Assembly (NCBI RefSeq): GCF_011009555.1
Contig: NZ_QXHD01000004.1
Coordinates: 1,988,550 to 2,049,836, forward strand
Direction: 5' to 3'
Length of the DNA stretch: 61,287 bases
Source of the DNA: Adonisia turfae CCMR0081
Lineage (GTDB): Bacteria > Cyanobacteriota > Cyanobacteriia > Phormidesmidales > Phormidesmidaceae
The position numbers were made by a program, and so were the translations under genes. The notes below the pieces were generated by a model that saw only the letters and a list, made by a program, of their open reading frames with translations, had not been told where the DNA came from and did not search any database. Below, piece after piece: positions 9,310 through 17,075 of this stretch. Within the stretch, counting starts at the first letter, position 1, and the number at the start of each line of letters is the position of its first letter.

Positions 9310-11349
9310 ATGCAATTACACTGCACTAGACCCGGCTGTTCTCGACCAGTTAACTTCCATCCAAACCTAAAGGATTCGCTTCAAACAGCGTCTCAGCTCT
9401 TTTGCACGAGCTGTGGCATGCCGTTAATTTTAAGAGGACGGTATTTGCCACAGCGACTTTTAGGTCAAGGGGGGTTTGGGTCAGCTTATTATGCGTGCGA
9501 TCGCGACACCCCCACCTTACGTCCCTGCGTTGTCAAGCTATTTCAACCATCAGCCCAACTCAACCAACAACAATTAAAGATTGCTCAGAAGCTCTTTGCC
9601 CGTGAGGCTGAGGTCCTAGAGCGTCTAGGTAATCAACATCCACAAATTCCCGATCTCTACGCCTATTTCCCCATCGTGGTGAAATCTCCATCATCGGGTC
9701 AGGATGAAGAATACTTTTACCTGGTCCAAGAATTTATTGATGGTGAAGACTTAGACCAAATTCTCGATCGGCGCGGCACCTTACCCGAAAGGGCAGTTAA
9801 AGCTATCCTCATCTCTATTTTAAAAGTCCTGGATTTTGTCCATAGTAACGGAGCTATTCATCGCGATATCAAACCTTCTAACATTATGAAAACAGTTGAT
9901 AATCAGCTGTATTTGTTAGATTTTGGAGCAGTCAAACAGGTCACTGGAGCCGCTGCATCAAATCGTTCAACAGGCATCTACACCACAGGCTACGCACCTC
10001 CCGAGCAGGTTACCGGTGGACAAGTTTTTCCAGCGTCCGATCTCTATTCCTTAGCCGTTACCTGCATTATTTTATTGACTGGCCAAGAAACAGCAGATCT
10101 ATTTGATAGCTATAGCAGCGAGTGGCTTTGGCAAAAATACATCACCCTTGAAGACAAAAATCTGGACCATGTCATCACCAAACTACTAAGTGCTAGTCCT
10201 CAAGATCGATATCACAGTGCCCAGGCCGCCTTAGATGTCTTGATGCCCAGCATCAGTCATTCGGTATCTGGTGCAGCGACACCTACGCCCCAAACACCGA
10301 CGTCACCGTCACCACCTCAGCCACTCAACACAGCAGCCTCCCCAAACCCTGTTTCAACTCGCCAAACCAAACCAGGAGTCATACGGTCATGGATGCTCGG
10401 TCTGGCTCTACTCGTCGCATTGGTAGCTGGAGGAGGTTGGTGGATAAAACAAAAGGGTCTGTTTAACACCCCAACATCACAGCTATCCGACATCAAGCCA
10501 GCAGAAAAATTTGCAGATGTCGATGTACCAACCGGGCAATTCACCTATGGTGGTAGCACCACTTGGGCTCCCATTCGAGGCATCATTGATCCTCAGCTAC
10601 AGCAGGCTATTCCGGGGTTACAACTAACCTACCAAGCACCCAGCAATCAAGCGCCAGGGTCGTCTGCTGGTATTCAAATGCTGATCAAGGGTGAACTAGA
10701 TTTTGCCCAGACATCGCGCCCTCTCACTCAAGCCGACAAGCAACAGGCCCACCAACAGGGTATAGCGTTACAAGAAATTCCTGTGGCCATTGAAGGTGTT
10801 GCCGTCGTTACCCACCCAACGTTACCACTTTCAAATTTGAGTCAGGCTGACCTCCGGGATATCTACACTGGCCGTGTCAATAATTGGCAACAACTCGGTG
10901 GCCCTGATCTTCCCGTTGTACCCATTTCCCGTGATGATGCAGGTGGCACCGTGATGTTTTTTAGCCAAACCGTGCTGAATGGAGAAGCCCTAAGTACTCA
11001 GGTACAACGCAGCAATAACACGACTGAAGCGATTCGTCTCACAGCTAACACACCAGGCGCTATTTACTTTGCATCGGCTCCAGAAGTCATAGGTCAGTGT
11101 ACGGTCAAACCGCTCTCCATCAATCAACAGCCTCCGTATCAACTCCCCTATATTGATTTACAAAACTGCCCTAATCAGCGCAATCAACCCAACCTAAAGG
11201 GATTTGAGTCAGGAAACTATCCTCTAACGCGTCAAATTTATATTGTGTCAAATATCGATAAGCCCATTGGCCAAGCCTATGCAGAGCTAATTTTATCGGA
11301 TGAAGGTCAAGCCGCTTTAAGCAGCGTAGGGTTTGCACGCCTGCAATAA
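9310..11349 (+). CDS. serine/threonine kinase fused to PstS-like phosphate-binding domain
   Basis: A protein of about 680 residues with four parts. First is a cysteine-rich zinc-ribbon-like N-terminus (CTRPGCSRPV ... CTSCGMPL). Then comes a Hanks-type kinase domain with LLGQGGFGSAYYA, HRDIKPSNIM, LLDFGAVKQ and the activation-loop segment GYAPPEQ. A proline-rich linker with one membrane helix (MLGLALLVALVAGGGWW) follows. Last is an outside domain like the phosphate-binding protein PstS (GGSTTWAPI, GSSAGIQ, DDAGGTVMFF). The layout suggests a transmembrane kinase whose external domain binds a ligand, possibly phosphate. The ATG at 9310 is preferred to a TTG at 9283. Confidence 0.9.
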   Translation: MQLHCTRPGCSRPVNFHPNLKDSLQTASQLFCTSCGMPLILRGRYLPQRLLGQGGFGSAYYACDRDTPTLRPCVVKLFQPSAQLNQQQLKIAQKLFAREAEVLERLGNQHPQIPDLYAYFPIVVKSPSSGQDEEYFYLVQEFIDGEDLDQILDRRGTLPERAVKAILISILKVLDFVHSNGAIHRDIKPSNIMKTVDNQLYLLDFGAVKQVTGAAASNRSTGIYTTGYAPPEQVTGGQVFPASDLYSLAVTCIILLTGQETADLFDSYSSEWLWQKYITLEDKNLDHVITKLLSASPQDRYHSAQAALDVLMPSISHSVSGAATPTPQTPTSPSPPQPLNTAASPNPVSTRQTKPGVIRSWMLGLALLVALVAGGGWWIKQKGLFNTPTSQLSDIKPAEKFADVDVPTGQFTYGGSTTWAPIRGIIDPQLQQAIPGLQLTYQAPSNQAPGSSAGIQMLIKGELDFAQTSRPLTQADKQQAHQQGIALQEIPVAIEGVAVVTHPTLPLSNLSQADLRDIYTGRVNNWQQLGGPDLPVVPISRDDAGGTVMFFSQTVLNGEALSTQVQRSNNTTEAIRLTANTPGAIYFASAPEVIGQCTVKPLSINQQPPYQLPYIDLQNCPNQRNQPNLKGFESGNYPLTRQIYIVSNIDKPIGQAYAELILSDEGQAALSSVGFARLQ

Positions 11350-11389
11350 TCCTAAGGAACCGTGCCAAGCTCCACAAATTCTAGAAACA

Positions 11390-11429
11390 CCAAAACGTAG
11401 GGGGGTGCATGCACCCCCCTACGTTTTGG
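11390..11429. repeat. REP-like palindrome, family 1 (copy b)
   Basis: A perfect 40-bp palindrome (20 + 20) centred on TGCA, with arms CCAAAACGTAGGGGGGTGCA and its complement. It lies between the convergent kinase and Crp/Fnr genes. It shares the GTAGGGG-T/CG-TGCATG core of family 1. Confidence 0.9.
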
Positions 11430-11451
11430 CAAATAAAAATAAACTCAGCTC

Positions 11452-12198
11452 TTATCCCTGTTGCTTGAGGCTGGCACTAAAAGGAATACTAATCAAATTT
11501 TCCCCATGGCTCTGAATTAGACCCCGCTGACGCAATTTGCCCATCAGACGTGTGACGGTTACTCGGGTTGAACCGATAGCACTACCAATTTGAGCATGGG
11601 TTAATGGGAAGGGCAGGTAATAGCCATTTTCACAGGGCTCACCGTACTCATCAACCAGTAGAGTTAGAAAACCAAGCAGGCGATCGATGGTACGACGCTG
11701 CCCCAAAGTACTTAACCAAAGCAATTTACGCTGGTGCTGACGACGAAATGCGTCTAGCACCTCACGACGAAAATGAGGCCACGTGTCCAAATCGTTCCAG
11801 TAAAGCCAAACGATAGTTGTTTGATCTACATGGGAAAAACTTTGCAGGGTAAATGGTGGCTGCGCAACGATCTCAAACGGCTGACCTGCACCGACAAACC
11901 CTAGGAATGCTTCTTCAGCTGCCACCAAGGGGACCCTGGCAGATGAACTCTTCTGCTGCTTTAGCGTGGCGCTAACCTGAGCGCTTCCAACTAAGCGCAC
12001 AGCTCCCTGTTGCACTAAATAAAGCAGTCCAGGGCGTGTCGGAATCCTCTCATCTTTACTAAAAGTGCGGCATCGATAGTGCTCTTGCGCCCAATCCAGA
12101 ATGCGTTGCCATACATGAAATGGCCGAGCGTCATCTGATGGGATAGATGAGGACATGGAGGAGGTGCTGGAAGTTGTCGATAATTCAGATAGTGTCAT
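11452..12198 (-). CDS. Crp/Fnr family transcription regulator, NtcA-like DNA-binding helix
   Basis: A 248-residue protein with a degenerate cyclic-nucleotide-binding-like beta barrel (LYLVQQGAVRLVGSA, EEAFLGFVGAGQPFEI) and a C-terminal winged helix. The recognition helix IGSTRVTVTRLMGKLRQRGL is nearly identical to the one in NtcA, so the DNA site may be related to GTA-N8-TAC. The rest differs: the N-terminus carries a Ser/Thr-rich stretch of about 25 residues and the barrel is unlike NtcA's. It is therefore a paralogue and not NtcA itself. It is convergent with the kinase gene. The effector is unknown. Confidence 0.85.
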   Translation of the reverse strand: MTLSELSTTSSTSSMSSSIPSDDARPFHVWQRILDWAQEHYRCRTFSKDERIPTRPGLLYLVQQGAVRLVGSAQVSATLKQQKSSSARVPLVAAEEAFLGFVGAGQPFEIVAQPPFTLQSFSHVDQTTIVWLYWNDLDTWPHFRREVLDAFRRQHQRKLLWLSTLGQRRTIDRLLGFLTLLVDEYGEPCENGYYLPFPLTHAQIGSAIGSTRVTVTRLMGKLRQRGLIQSHGENLISIPFSASLKQQG

Positions 12199-12576
12199 TT
12201 ACCTAGTGTCAAGCCATAGAGTTTGTAGACAAAACAAACAACCTGGAAAGCTTCCGATTAAAGAAAATTCCAGTTATCGATACGCCCTGAAAGTAATCAT
12301 TTATGTAAATTAAAAAGAAGTAATTTAAAGCTCTATGTCAACTACCAAGGAACCACCATATCTGTCAACCGTAAAACCACGATCAGTATACGGAACAAAC
12401 ATGTCAAGTACATTAATACAAACGACTAACCTGGTTGGCATCCTAAAATTGATTTCTTTATATTTACTTCAGCTTTTATTGAAGTAGATGATTGAAATAC
12501 AACCATTAACCTTCAGTAAAGCTAAAAAGGCCTGAACAGAGTCGGGTCTGTCCTACTTACTTTGACTATTACAAAT
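12199..12576. other. divergent intergenic region with small inverted repeat
   Basis: About 375 bp upstream of both the Crp/Fnr gene and the ArgRS-like gene. A small inverted repeat (TACTTCA ... TGAAGTA) is near 12467-12487 and could be an operator. A 50-codon open frame (12335-12487) has no ribosome site and is probably chance. No RNA gene was recognised. Confidence 0.4.
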
Positions 12577-13404
12577 ATGACATGGTTTTCGTTAAAACGG
12601 ACATTGCAGTCTAATCTAGCTTCCTCGATTGAAGTTCTTAATCCCATCAATCAAGATGTACCTAGATTAAACCTTCATACTCACCTTAGGTATTCAGCAG
12701 TTTTGTTAAGCATCGGTAAAACCACACAGATTTGTCATCAGAATATTCCCTTAAAAAAAGTTAACTGTAACGGAACAGTTACATACATTTCTGCAATTTC
12801 ACGGAAGTTGGCGACAATCTGGCAGCAGCCAAGCGATGACATCGCAAATATGCTGTTATCGATCTTACGCCAACAAACCACTCCACCCCTATGGTCTAGT
12901 GTTCATAAGACCAGGGATGGTTGGTTGGAGTTCGTCATTTCTCAGCGAGGAATGGCACAGTGGCAACAGCAGCTAGAACAGTGGATACTGCCCTTGGCAC
13001 CATCGCCTTGGCCGATTACGCCTGAAGACCTATGGCAACTGCAATCTGCTTATGAGCTGTGCTGTCGATGGCAAACCCGTGATCATCAGCGCGATTTTTT
13101 AACTACAAGAAGCGCTGCAAGGAGCATCGAAAGGGGCCCAACGGAAACATTTCAAACTTCCTGGTCTCCTTTACAAGCTCTGATTCATTGTTTGTTGGAT
13201 ATCTGCGATCGATGGCATCAGACAACCTCACCTCAGCTTTTGCGACAGGTTCAACAGCTTGTCCTGGCATTAGCAGCCTGCACTACGCCAATCAATCAAT
13301 CACCAGAAGTCTTTGCCCTTAGACCTTGGCTAGAATCAACTCGAATTGTCTTGAAACAGTCTGTGAACGGCAGATTAGGCTACCAACTAGCTGAACGATT
13401 GTAG
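12577..13404 (+). CDS. ArgRS-like protein lacking the catalytic domain (DALR-type)
   Basis: A protein of about 275 residues. The middle (YISAISRKLATIW ... GWLEFVISQRGMAQWQQQL) resembles the N-terminal additional domain of arginyl-tRNA synthetase, where a similar pattern ends in GFINIFLDPAFL. The C-terminal helices (LQALIHCLLDICDRW, LLRQVQQLVLALAAC) look like a DALR anticodon-binding domain. No HIGH or KMSKS signature is present, and there is no room for a catalytic core. The assignment rests on remembered patterns and is an inference. ATG at 12577 is chosen; a TTG at 12562 is also in frame. Confidence 0.55.
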   Translation: MTWFSLKRTLQSNLASSIEVLNPINQDVPRLNLHTHLRYSAVLLSIGKTTQICHQNIPLKKVNCNGTVTYISAISRKLATIWQQPSDDIANMLLSILRQQTTPPLWSSVHKTRDGWLEFVISQRGMAQWQQQLEQWILPLAPSPWPITPEDLWQLQSAYELCCRWQTRDHQRDFLTTRSAARSIERGPTETFQTSWSPLQALIHCLLDICDRWHQTTSPQLLRQVQQLVLALAACTTPINQSPEVFALRPWLESTRIVLKQSVNGRLGYQLAERL

Positions 13405-13503
13405 GTACTCTAGATATCTAACCTATGCAAACCTGCCACGGGGGGATGACAAAGTCCACGATGTGCCCTAACATATGGATGTGTGTGAGGAGCGAACCAG
13501 TGA

Positions 13504-13540
13504 GGGTACCGAGACGAAACACGGCCAGTCGTCGGTACCC
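13504..13540 (+). ncRNA. candidate structured RNA element or terminator
   Basis: Compound hairpin: GGGTACC (13504-13510) pairs with GGTACCC (13534-13540), a GA bulge follows, then GACGA (13513-13517) pairs with TCGTC (13529-13533) around an 11-nt loop. A T-rich tail (TTTCTGCTTTT) comes next, so it may end the upstream transcript. Immediately 5' is GTGTGAGGAGCGAACC. No known RNA family was recognised. Confidence 0.4.
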
Positions 13541-13783
13541 TTTCTGCTTTTAAAATTTTCAATTAGTCAATCAGATACACTTGCTTCTCCCACATCCTTC
13601 TTAAAAGATTTAGAAAAGCATTCGCTGCAACCAACTTTTCTAAACTGCTGTCAAGGACTCGTATAGCTATTCGTATTGTTTGAATATTGAGCTGAAGTTT
13701 CTGTCTGCTTTTGTCAGCAAGTTACAGACGTTTGAGAAACATATGATGAGCGATGGCATCGGCTCGTGATGTCTTTGCCTGTC

Positions 13784-13863
13784 AGACCTGAAATTAATTT
13801 AGGGGCATCAGGTCTATTCTTACTATATTTACTCTAGCTACTGGTTAAATCAGTAGCTTTTTT
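13784..13863 (+). ncRNA. candidate small RNA 3' end: two hairpins and intrinsic terminator
   Basis: The first hairpin has 8-bp arms, AGACCTGA (13784-13791) and TCAGGTCT (13808-13815). The second has 8-bp arms, AGCTACTG (13836-13843) and CAGTAGCT (13851-13858), a 7-nt loop and five T residues, so it is a strong terminator. There is no ORF upstream of it within 350 bp that looks real. This suggests a short independent transcript, or attenuation before the cation efflux gene that starts 115 bp later. Confidence 0.45.
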
Positions 13864-13977
13864 ATTGTTTCCTATAGGTAGGATCCAATGTTCATGGCTC
13901 ATACGACATCTTGACTGATAGCGTTCGGTAGGGAAAATCATGGCTAACCCCACATTCAACTTGAAAGAAAATCCCCC

Positions 13978-14892
13978 ATGTTCATAGATGCTGGGCAACA
14001 AAGGCAAACATGCTACCGCCTATTGCTCATGATGCTCTGGGCTAATTTAGTGATTTTGACAATTGAGGTCATAGCGGGTTGGGTCAGTCATTCTGTATGT
14101 CTATTAGCAGAATCACTCCACACTCTGATTGATGTATTTAGCACGGCTCTAAGTTTGACAGCGGTCGCTTCACCGCATCGTCCATTAGGACGCGAAATAT
14201 GGGGCCATGGTCGAGGAGAAGCAGGAGGGGCATTAATTCTAGCAGCTACGTTAGGGTTCTTTGGCGTCAGCCTATTAATCATTGCTTTAGGGCAATTTCA
14301 ACTAGCAATGCAAAAGATTACGACTCCTTTTCCAGTAGAAGTGACCGTAGCGCTGATGCAGTTGATGGCTGCCATGGTAGCCATTGCCTTAACGTTAGCT
14401 TTATTGGTGTCTTACCAAGGCAGATATCTAAATAGTTTGGCCCTTAAACTCACGACACAACATGTCTTAGGCGATGGCTGGCTCAGCATCATAATGCTGT
14501 TAAGCTTGGTAGGTATCTGGCGTGGTTATACTTGGCTCGATCCACTGCTTGCGATCGCACTTATCATCTTCACCCTTCACAGCTTCTGGCGCGTCCTAGA
14601 CACCCAACTACCCACATTGTTACGTCCCACTGCCATTGCACCTGAAGCGATTGCCCAGGTAGCGACTAGCGTAGAGGGGGTCACCCGATGCAATCTCATT
14701 CGGTCACGGGGCATGGTCGGTCGCCAAGTTTGGATCGAACTTTATCTGGCCGTTCATCCAGAATTTTTAGCCATGTCCCACACTATCGGTGAACGTGTGG
14801 AAAATGCGTTACGCCAGCATTATGGACCAGTAAATACCCAGATTTGGGTAGAACAGGCCTACACACCACCCCCCGCTAGAAATTATTACTAG
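13978..14892 (+). CDS. cation diffusion facilitator family transporter
   Basis: A 304-residue inner-membrane protein of the CDF family, which exports divalent metals (Zn, Co, Fe, Mn or Ni) in exchange for protons. About six membrane helices are visible, followed by a C-terminal cytoplasmic domain of about 80 residues. Metal site residues appear as ESLHTLIDV in helix 2 and QHVLGDGW in helix 5 (the HxxxD signature). The start of helix 2 carries Glu where Asp is more usual. The metal cannot be predicted safely. It sits downstream of a terminator-containing non-coding stretch. Confidence 0.9.
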   Translation: MFIDAGQQRQTCYRLLLMMLWANLVILTIEVIAGWVSHSVCLLAESLHTLIDVFSTALSLTAVASPHRPLGREIWGHGRGEAGGALILAATLGFFGVSLLIIALGQFQLAMQKITTPFPVEVTVALMQLMAAMVAIALTLALLVSYQGRYLNSLALKLTTQHVLGDGWLSIIMLLSLVGIWRGYTWLDPLLAIALIIFTLHSFWRVLDTQLPTLLRPTAIAPEAIAQVATSVEGVTRCNLIRSRGMVGRQVWIELYLAVHPEFLAMSHTIGERVENALRQHYGPVNTQIWVEQAYTPPPARNYY

Positions 14893-14906
14893 CCCTACCC
14901 CCACTC

Positions 14907-15227
14907 CTACTCTTCACTATCTCCCCCGCCAATCTTCGTTGCATTGGTCAGCTCGACTAAATTACTGGCAAACTCTTCAATTACCTGCTGGTTATTCGTA
15001 GCAAACATACGGGCCATCATGGCAATGGCAGCCAGCCGTTTAAGCCTTTTGTGGAGGGTTTGCAAGCTAGAACCATCCGTATGGGTTAGATCTGTGCTGA
15101 GGTCATCAAGTTCTAGCAGGACATCTTCCCGCTGTTCCTTAGGAAATGCTTGCGCTAGTTGACGCAAATTCACTAAACGGTCTTGGACCGTCTGTGACTC
15201 AGGCGAATGTTCAGAAGCGTTGCTCAT
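14907..15227 (-). CDS. conserved hypothetical protein, all-helical
   Basis: A 106-residue acidic, helix-rich cytosolic protein with a leucine-heavy pattern (VNLRQLAQAF, LLELDDLSTDL, LHKRLKRLAAIAMMARM). The Met- and Ala-rich segment near residue 70 could pack against a partner. It has no signal peptide and no metal motif. It is convergent with the cation efflux gene, with a 14-bp gap. I do not recognise the family by name. Confidence 0.6.
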   Translation of the reverse strand: MSNASEHSPESQTVQDRLVNLRQLAQAFPKEQREDVLLELDDLSTDLTHTDGSSLQTLHKRLKRLAAIAMMARMFATNNQQVIEEFASNLVELTNATKIGGGDSEE

Positions 15228-15321
15228 AATGGAAATCCATAACTAATCCCTTCCTAGCATCTAAGAGTCTGGGACGTCCTTGCAACTCATCATTGACTGG
15301 CCCTGACAAACGTTCTAAGCG

Positions 15322-15999
15322 CTATCTTGATGCTGTACCTGCCACATCCGGATCGCCAACATAGGCCAGCAATCGGCTATCGGTAAAATCTGCAATCGTA
15401 CACTGGGCTCCTAATTGACATAGGATCGTGTCGCTATGGGTAGACGTCACGCCAATAGTGGGAATGCCCGCCGCAGTCGCTGCCTGAACACCCGTGGGGG
15501 AATCTTCAAACACAATTGCCTCATCTGGAAGCAGCCTCAACTGCTCTAATGCAGTTTGATAAGGAAGCGGATCAGGCTTACCTTTAGGTAAATCATCCGC
15601 AATGACAATAGGATCAAAAACACCGTTTAAGGCCAGGGTTTTCAGCATAAATTCCGCATTGGGGCGGGGGGCATTTGTCACTAGGGCAATGGCATATCCT
15701 TTCTGCTCAATGGAGTGAAGAAAGTCGGTCAGCCCTGGCATCCGCTGGAGTTGATTCGCGGCCATTTCTCGAAACTGAGCTTCTTTATCAGCAATAAAAG
15801 CTACTCCTGCTTCCACTGAAAGCTGCGGTAAGAGATCTTGCACAATATCAGGGTTAAGACGCCCGCTGATAAAGCGATCATAAAATTCCTGGTCGACGAC
15901 CATGTCATGGGATGCCAGCAATGTCTGCCACACTTGGAAGTGAATTGGATCGGTGTTGGCCAGGGTGCCATCTAAGTCAAATAAAACTGCTTTTAACAT
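15322..15999 (-). CDS. HAD superfamily hydrolase (beta-phosphoglucomutase/phosphatase-like)
   Basis: A 225-residue haloacid dehalogenase-type phosphotransferase. Motif I is FDLDGTLANTD at residues 7-17, where the first Asp is the nucleophile. Motif II is LVTNAPRPN in the middle. Motif III/IV is KGKPDPLPYQ ... VFEDSPTGVQAA, with the second Asp in the ED pair. The helical cap between residues 15 and 90 puts it in subfamily I. Likely substrates are small sugar phosphates, but beta-phosphoglucomutase, 2-deoxyglucose-6-phosphatase and phosphoglycolate phosphatase cannot be told apart here. Confidence 0.88.
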   Translation of the reverse strand: MLKAVLFDLDGTLANTDPIHFQVWQTLLASHDMVVDQEFYDRFISGRLNPDIVQDLLPQLSVEAGVAFIADKEAQFREMAANQLQRMPGLTDFLHSIEQKGYAIALVTNAPRPNAEFMLKTLALNGVFDPIVIADDLPKGKPDPLPYQTALEQLRLLPDEAIVFEDSPTGVQAATAAGIPTIGVTSTHSDTILCQLGAQCTIADFTDSRLLAYVGDPDVAGTASR

Positions 16000-16430
16000 T
16001 GGAGTGGCGTTCTAAAAAACGATATAACTCTTCGACCATAGCGTGGGTTAGCCGTTGAGAGCTGTGTCGTGGCTATCCTCAAACCCTGTGTTACGATAGC
16101 GACCTACGAGACTTGAACGATGAAAAAACGGATTAAAGCAGATAGAGCTAGCGTGGTGATTGCGATCGCAACTCTTACCCTGGTGGCCGTGGTGGCTTTA
16201 GCGTCCCCAGCTTTCGCAACGTAGATTCTCCCTCCCATCAGATAGTACATCTTAACTATATAGTCTATATAGCACTAAGCCTGAGCTATGCAAGGTTGGG
16301 GCATCCATCACCAGTGGTGAGTATCATTATCTTTGCAAGAAAATCATCATGTTAAGTAGCTGCTTAAATCTGTCAGGTATGCGCTATATTTAGGGCTCTA
16401 CTGAGAAAGTGCTACTAGATATAGCGTTTT
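16000..16430. other. intergenic region holding a micro-ORF and a start-proximal hairpin
   Basis: About 430 bp between the HAD gene (divergent) and the CobA-like gene. It contains the 34-codon ORF above and an inverted repeat, CGCTATAT (16382-16389) with ATATAGCG (16419-16426), that ends four bases before the ATG at 16431. There is no Shine-Dalgarno sequence in front of that ATG. Confidence 0.5.
16120..16224 (+). CDS. candidate 34-residue small membrane or signal-peptide protein
   Basis: An ATG at 16120 opens a 34-codon frame ending at TAG 16222. The product has a basic start (MKKRIKADR), one hydrophobic stretch (VVIAIATLTLVAVVALA) and ends in SPAFAT. It looks like a single-span small protein or a free signal peptide with an AFA cleavage motif. 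A weak GAG lies upstream. The region upstream contains a possible promoter, but nothing decisive was seen. It could equally be a spurious ORF or the remnant of a longer gene. Confidence 0.35.
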   Translation: MKKRIKADRASVVIAIATLTLVAVVALASPAFAT

Positions 16431-17024
16431 ATGGTTCAACAGCTGAGGGTAGATCAGAATGCCCGCCGCCCATCCCGCCTCTCGCCTGTTCCTGATGTTT
16501 CCCAAAGCATTGCCAGCGGGGAGCGTCACCCATTTTTACAAGCCCTTGAAGGATCAATACGGGTATTTACATCTGTTCATCGCAGCTTTTTTACCAATGT
16601 CATGGTTCAAGCCCTGCACTCTGCAGACCAAGGTATGACGGTACTAGTAGCTCAGTTTCTCAAAGGCGGTATTGACCAAGGCCCAGGTCACATGACCCAC
16701 ATGGGGCAAAACTTAGACTGGTTACGCTGCGGGTACGCTGGTTGCATTTTTGAAACTACAGACGATGCCGATGCCCAAAGGGCAGTAGGTGAGCTGTGGT
16801 CCCATGTCAAGTCAGTTGTACAAAGCGATCAATATGGTTTGGTCATGCTAGATGAGCTCAGCCTTGCCATTGAATACGGTTTAATTCCCGAAGCAGAGGT
16901 ACTCGATTTACTTAAGCACCGCCCCACTCAAATGGATATCATTTTGACAGGCCCTAAGATGCCCTATTCAATTCTGTCAATGGCCGATCAGGTCACTGAG
17001 TTCCGCCGTGAGTTTTTGCCCTAG
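16431..17024 (+). CDS. CobA/BtuR-like P-loop family protein without a Walker A motif
   Basis: A 197-residue relative of cob(I)alamin adenosyltransferase (BtuR/CobO type). The body is clear: VLVAQFLKGG, LVMLDELSLAIEYGLI and ILTGPKMPYSILSMADQVTE match the conserved strands of the family. Where the enzyme has the ATP-binding GNGKGKTT loop, this protein reads VFTSVHRSFFT, so nucleotide binding by a P-loop is unlikely. I believe this variant recurs in cyanobacteria as a P-loop NTPase family protein. It probably lost adenosyltransferase activity. The neighbour dcd follows after about 50 bp. Confidence 0.8.
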   Translation: MVQQLRVDQNARRPSRLSPVPDVSQSIASGERHPFLQALEGSIRVFTSVHRSFFTNVMVQALHSADQGMTVLVAQFLKGGIDQGPGHMTHMGQNLDWLRCGYAGCIFETTDDADAQRAVGELWSHVKSVVQSDQYGLVMLDELSLAIEYGLIPEAEVLDLLKHRPTQMDIILTGPKMPYSILSMADQVTEFRREFLP

Positions 17025-17075
17025 TCAAAAGGCAATCAAGCCCATTTCCATATGGTGAGTCGTGAGTCGTAAACA

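Larger units (their letters stand above)
13405..13977. other. 573-bp non-coding region with three hairpins
   Basis: A non-coding stretch between the ArgRS-like gene and the cation efflux gene. It contains three well-formed hairpins, listed separately, and the last is a textbook intrinsic terminator. It ends well before the downstream gene starts. The only ORF (about 63 codons from 13475) has no ribosome site and no recognisable content. The region could hold a small RNA or a leader. Confidence 0.55.

Noticed and set aside
12335..12487. A 50-codon ORF between the Crp/Fnr and ArgRS-like genes
   Set aside because: No ribosome site, no recognisable content, and codon use unlike the neighbours.
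13470..13500. Yfr1-like motif on the minus strand (GCTCCTCACAC against ACTCCTCACAC)
   Set aside because: One mismatch in an otherwise invariant 11-mer. On the minus strand no terminator hairpin with T-run follows, so the two-stem-loop layout of Yfr1 is not met.
13475..13666. A 63-codon ORF in the non-coding stretch
   Set aside because: It runs across the structured hairpin at 13504-13540, lacks a ribosome site and does not resemble a protein.
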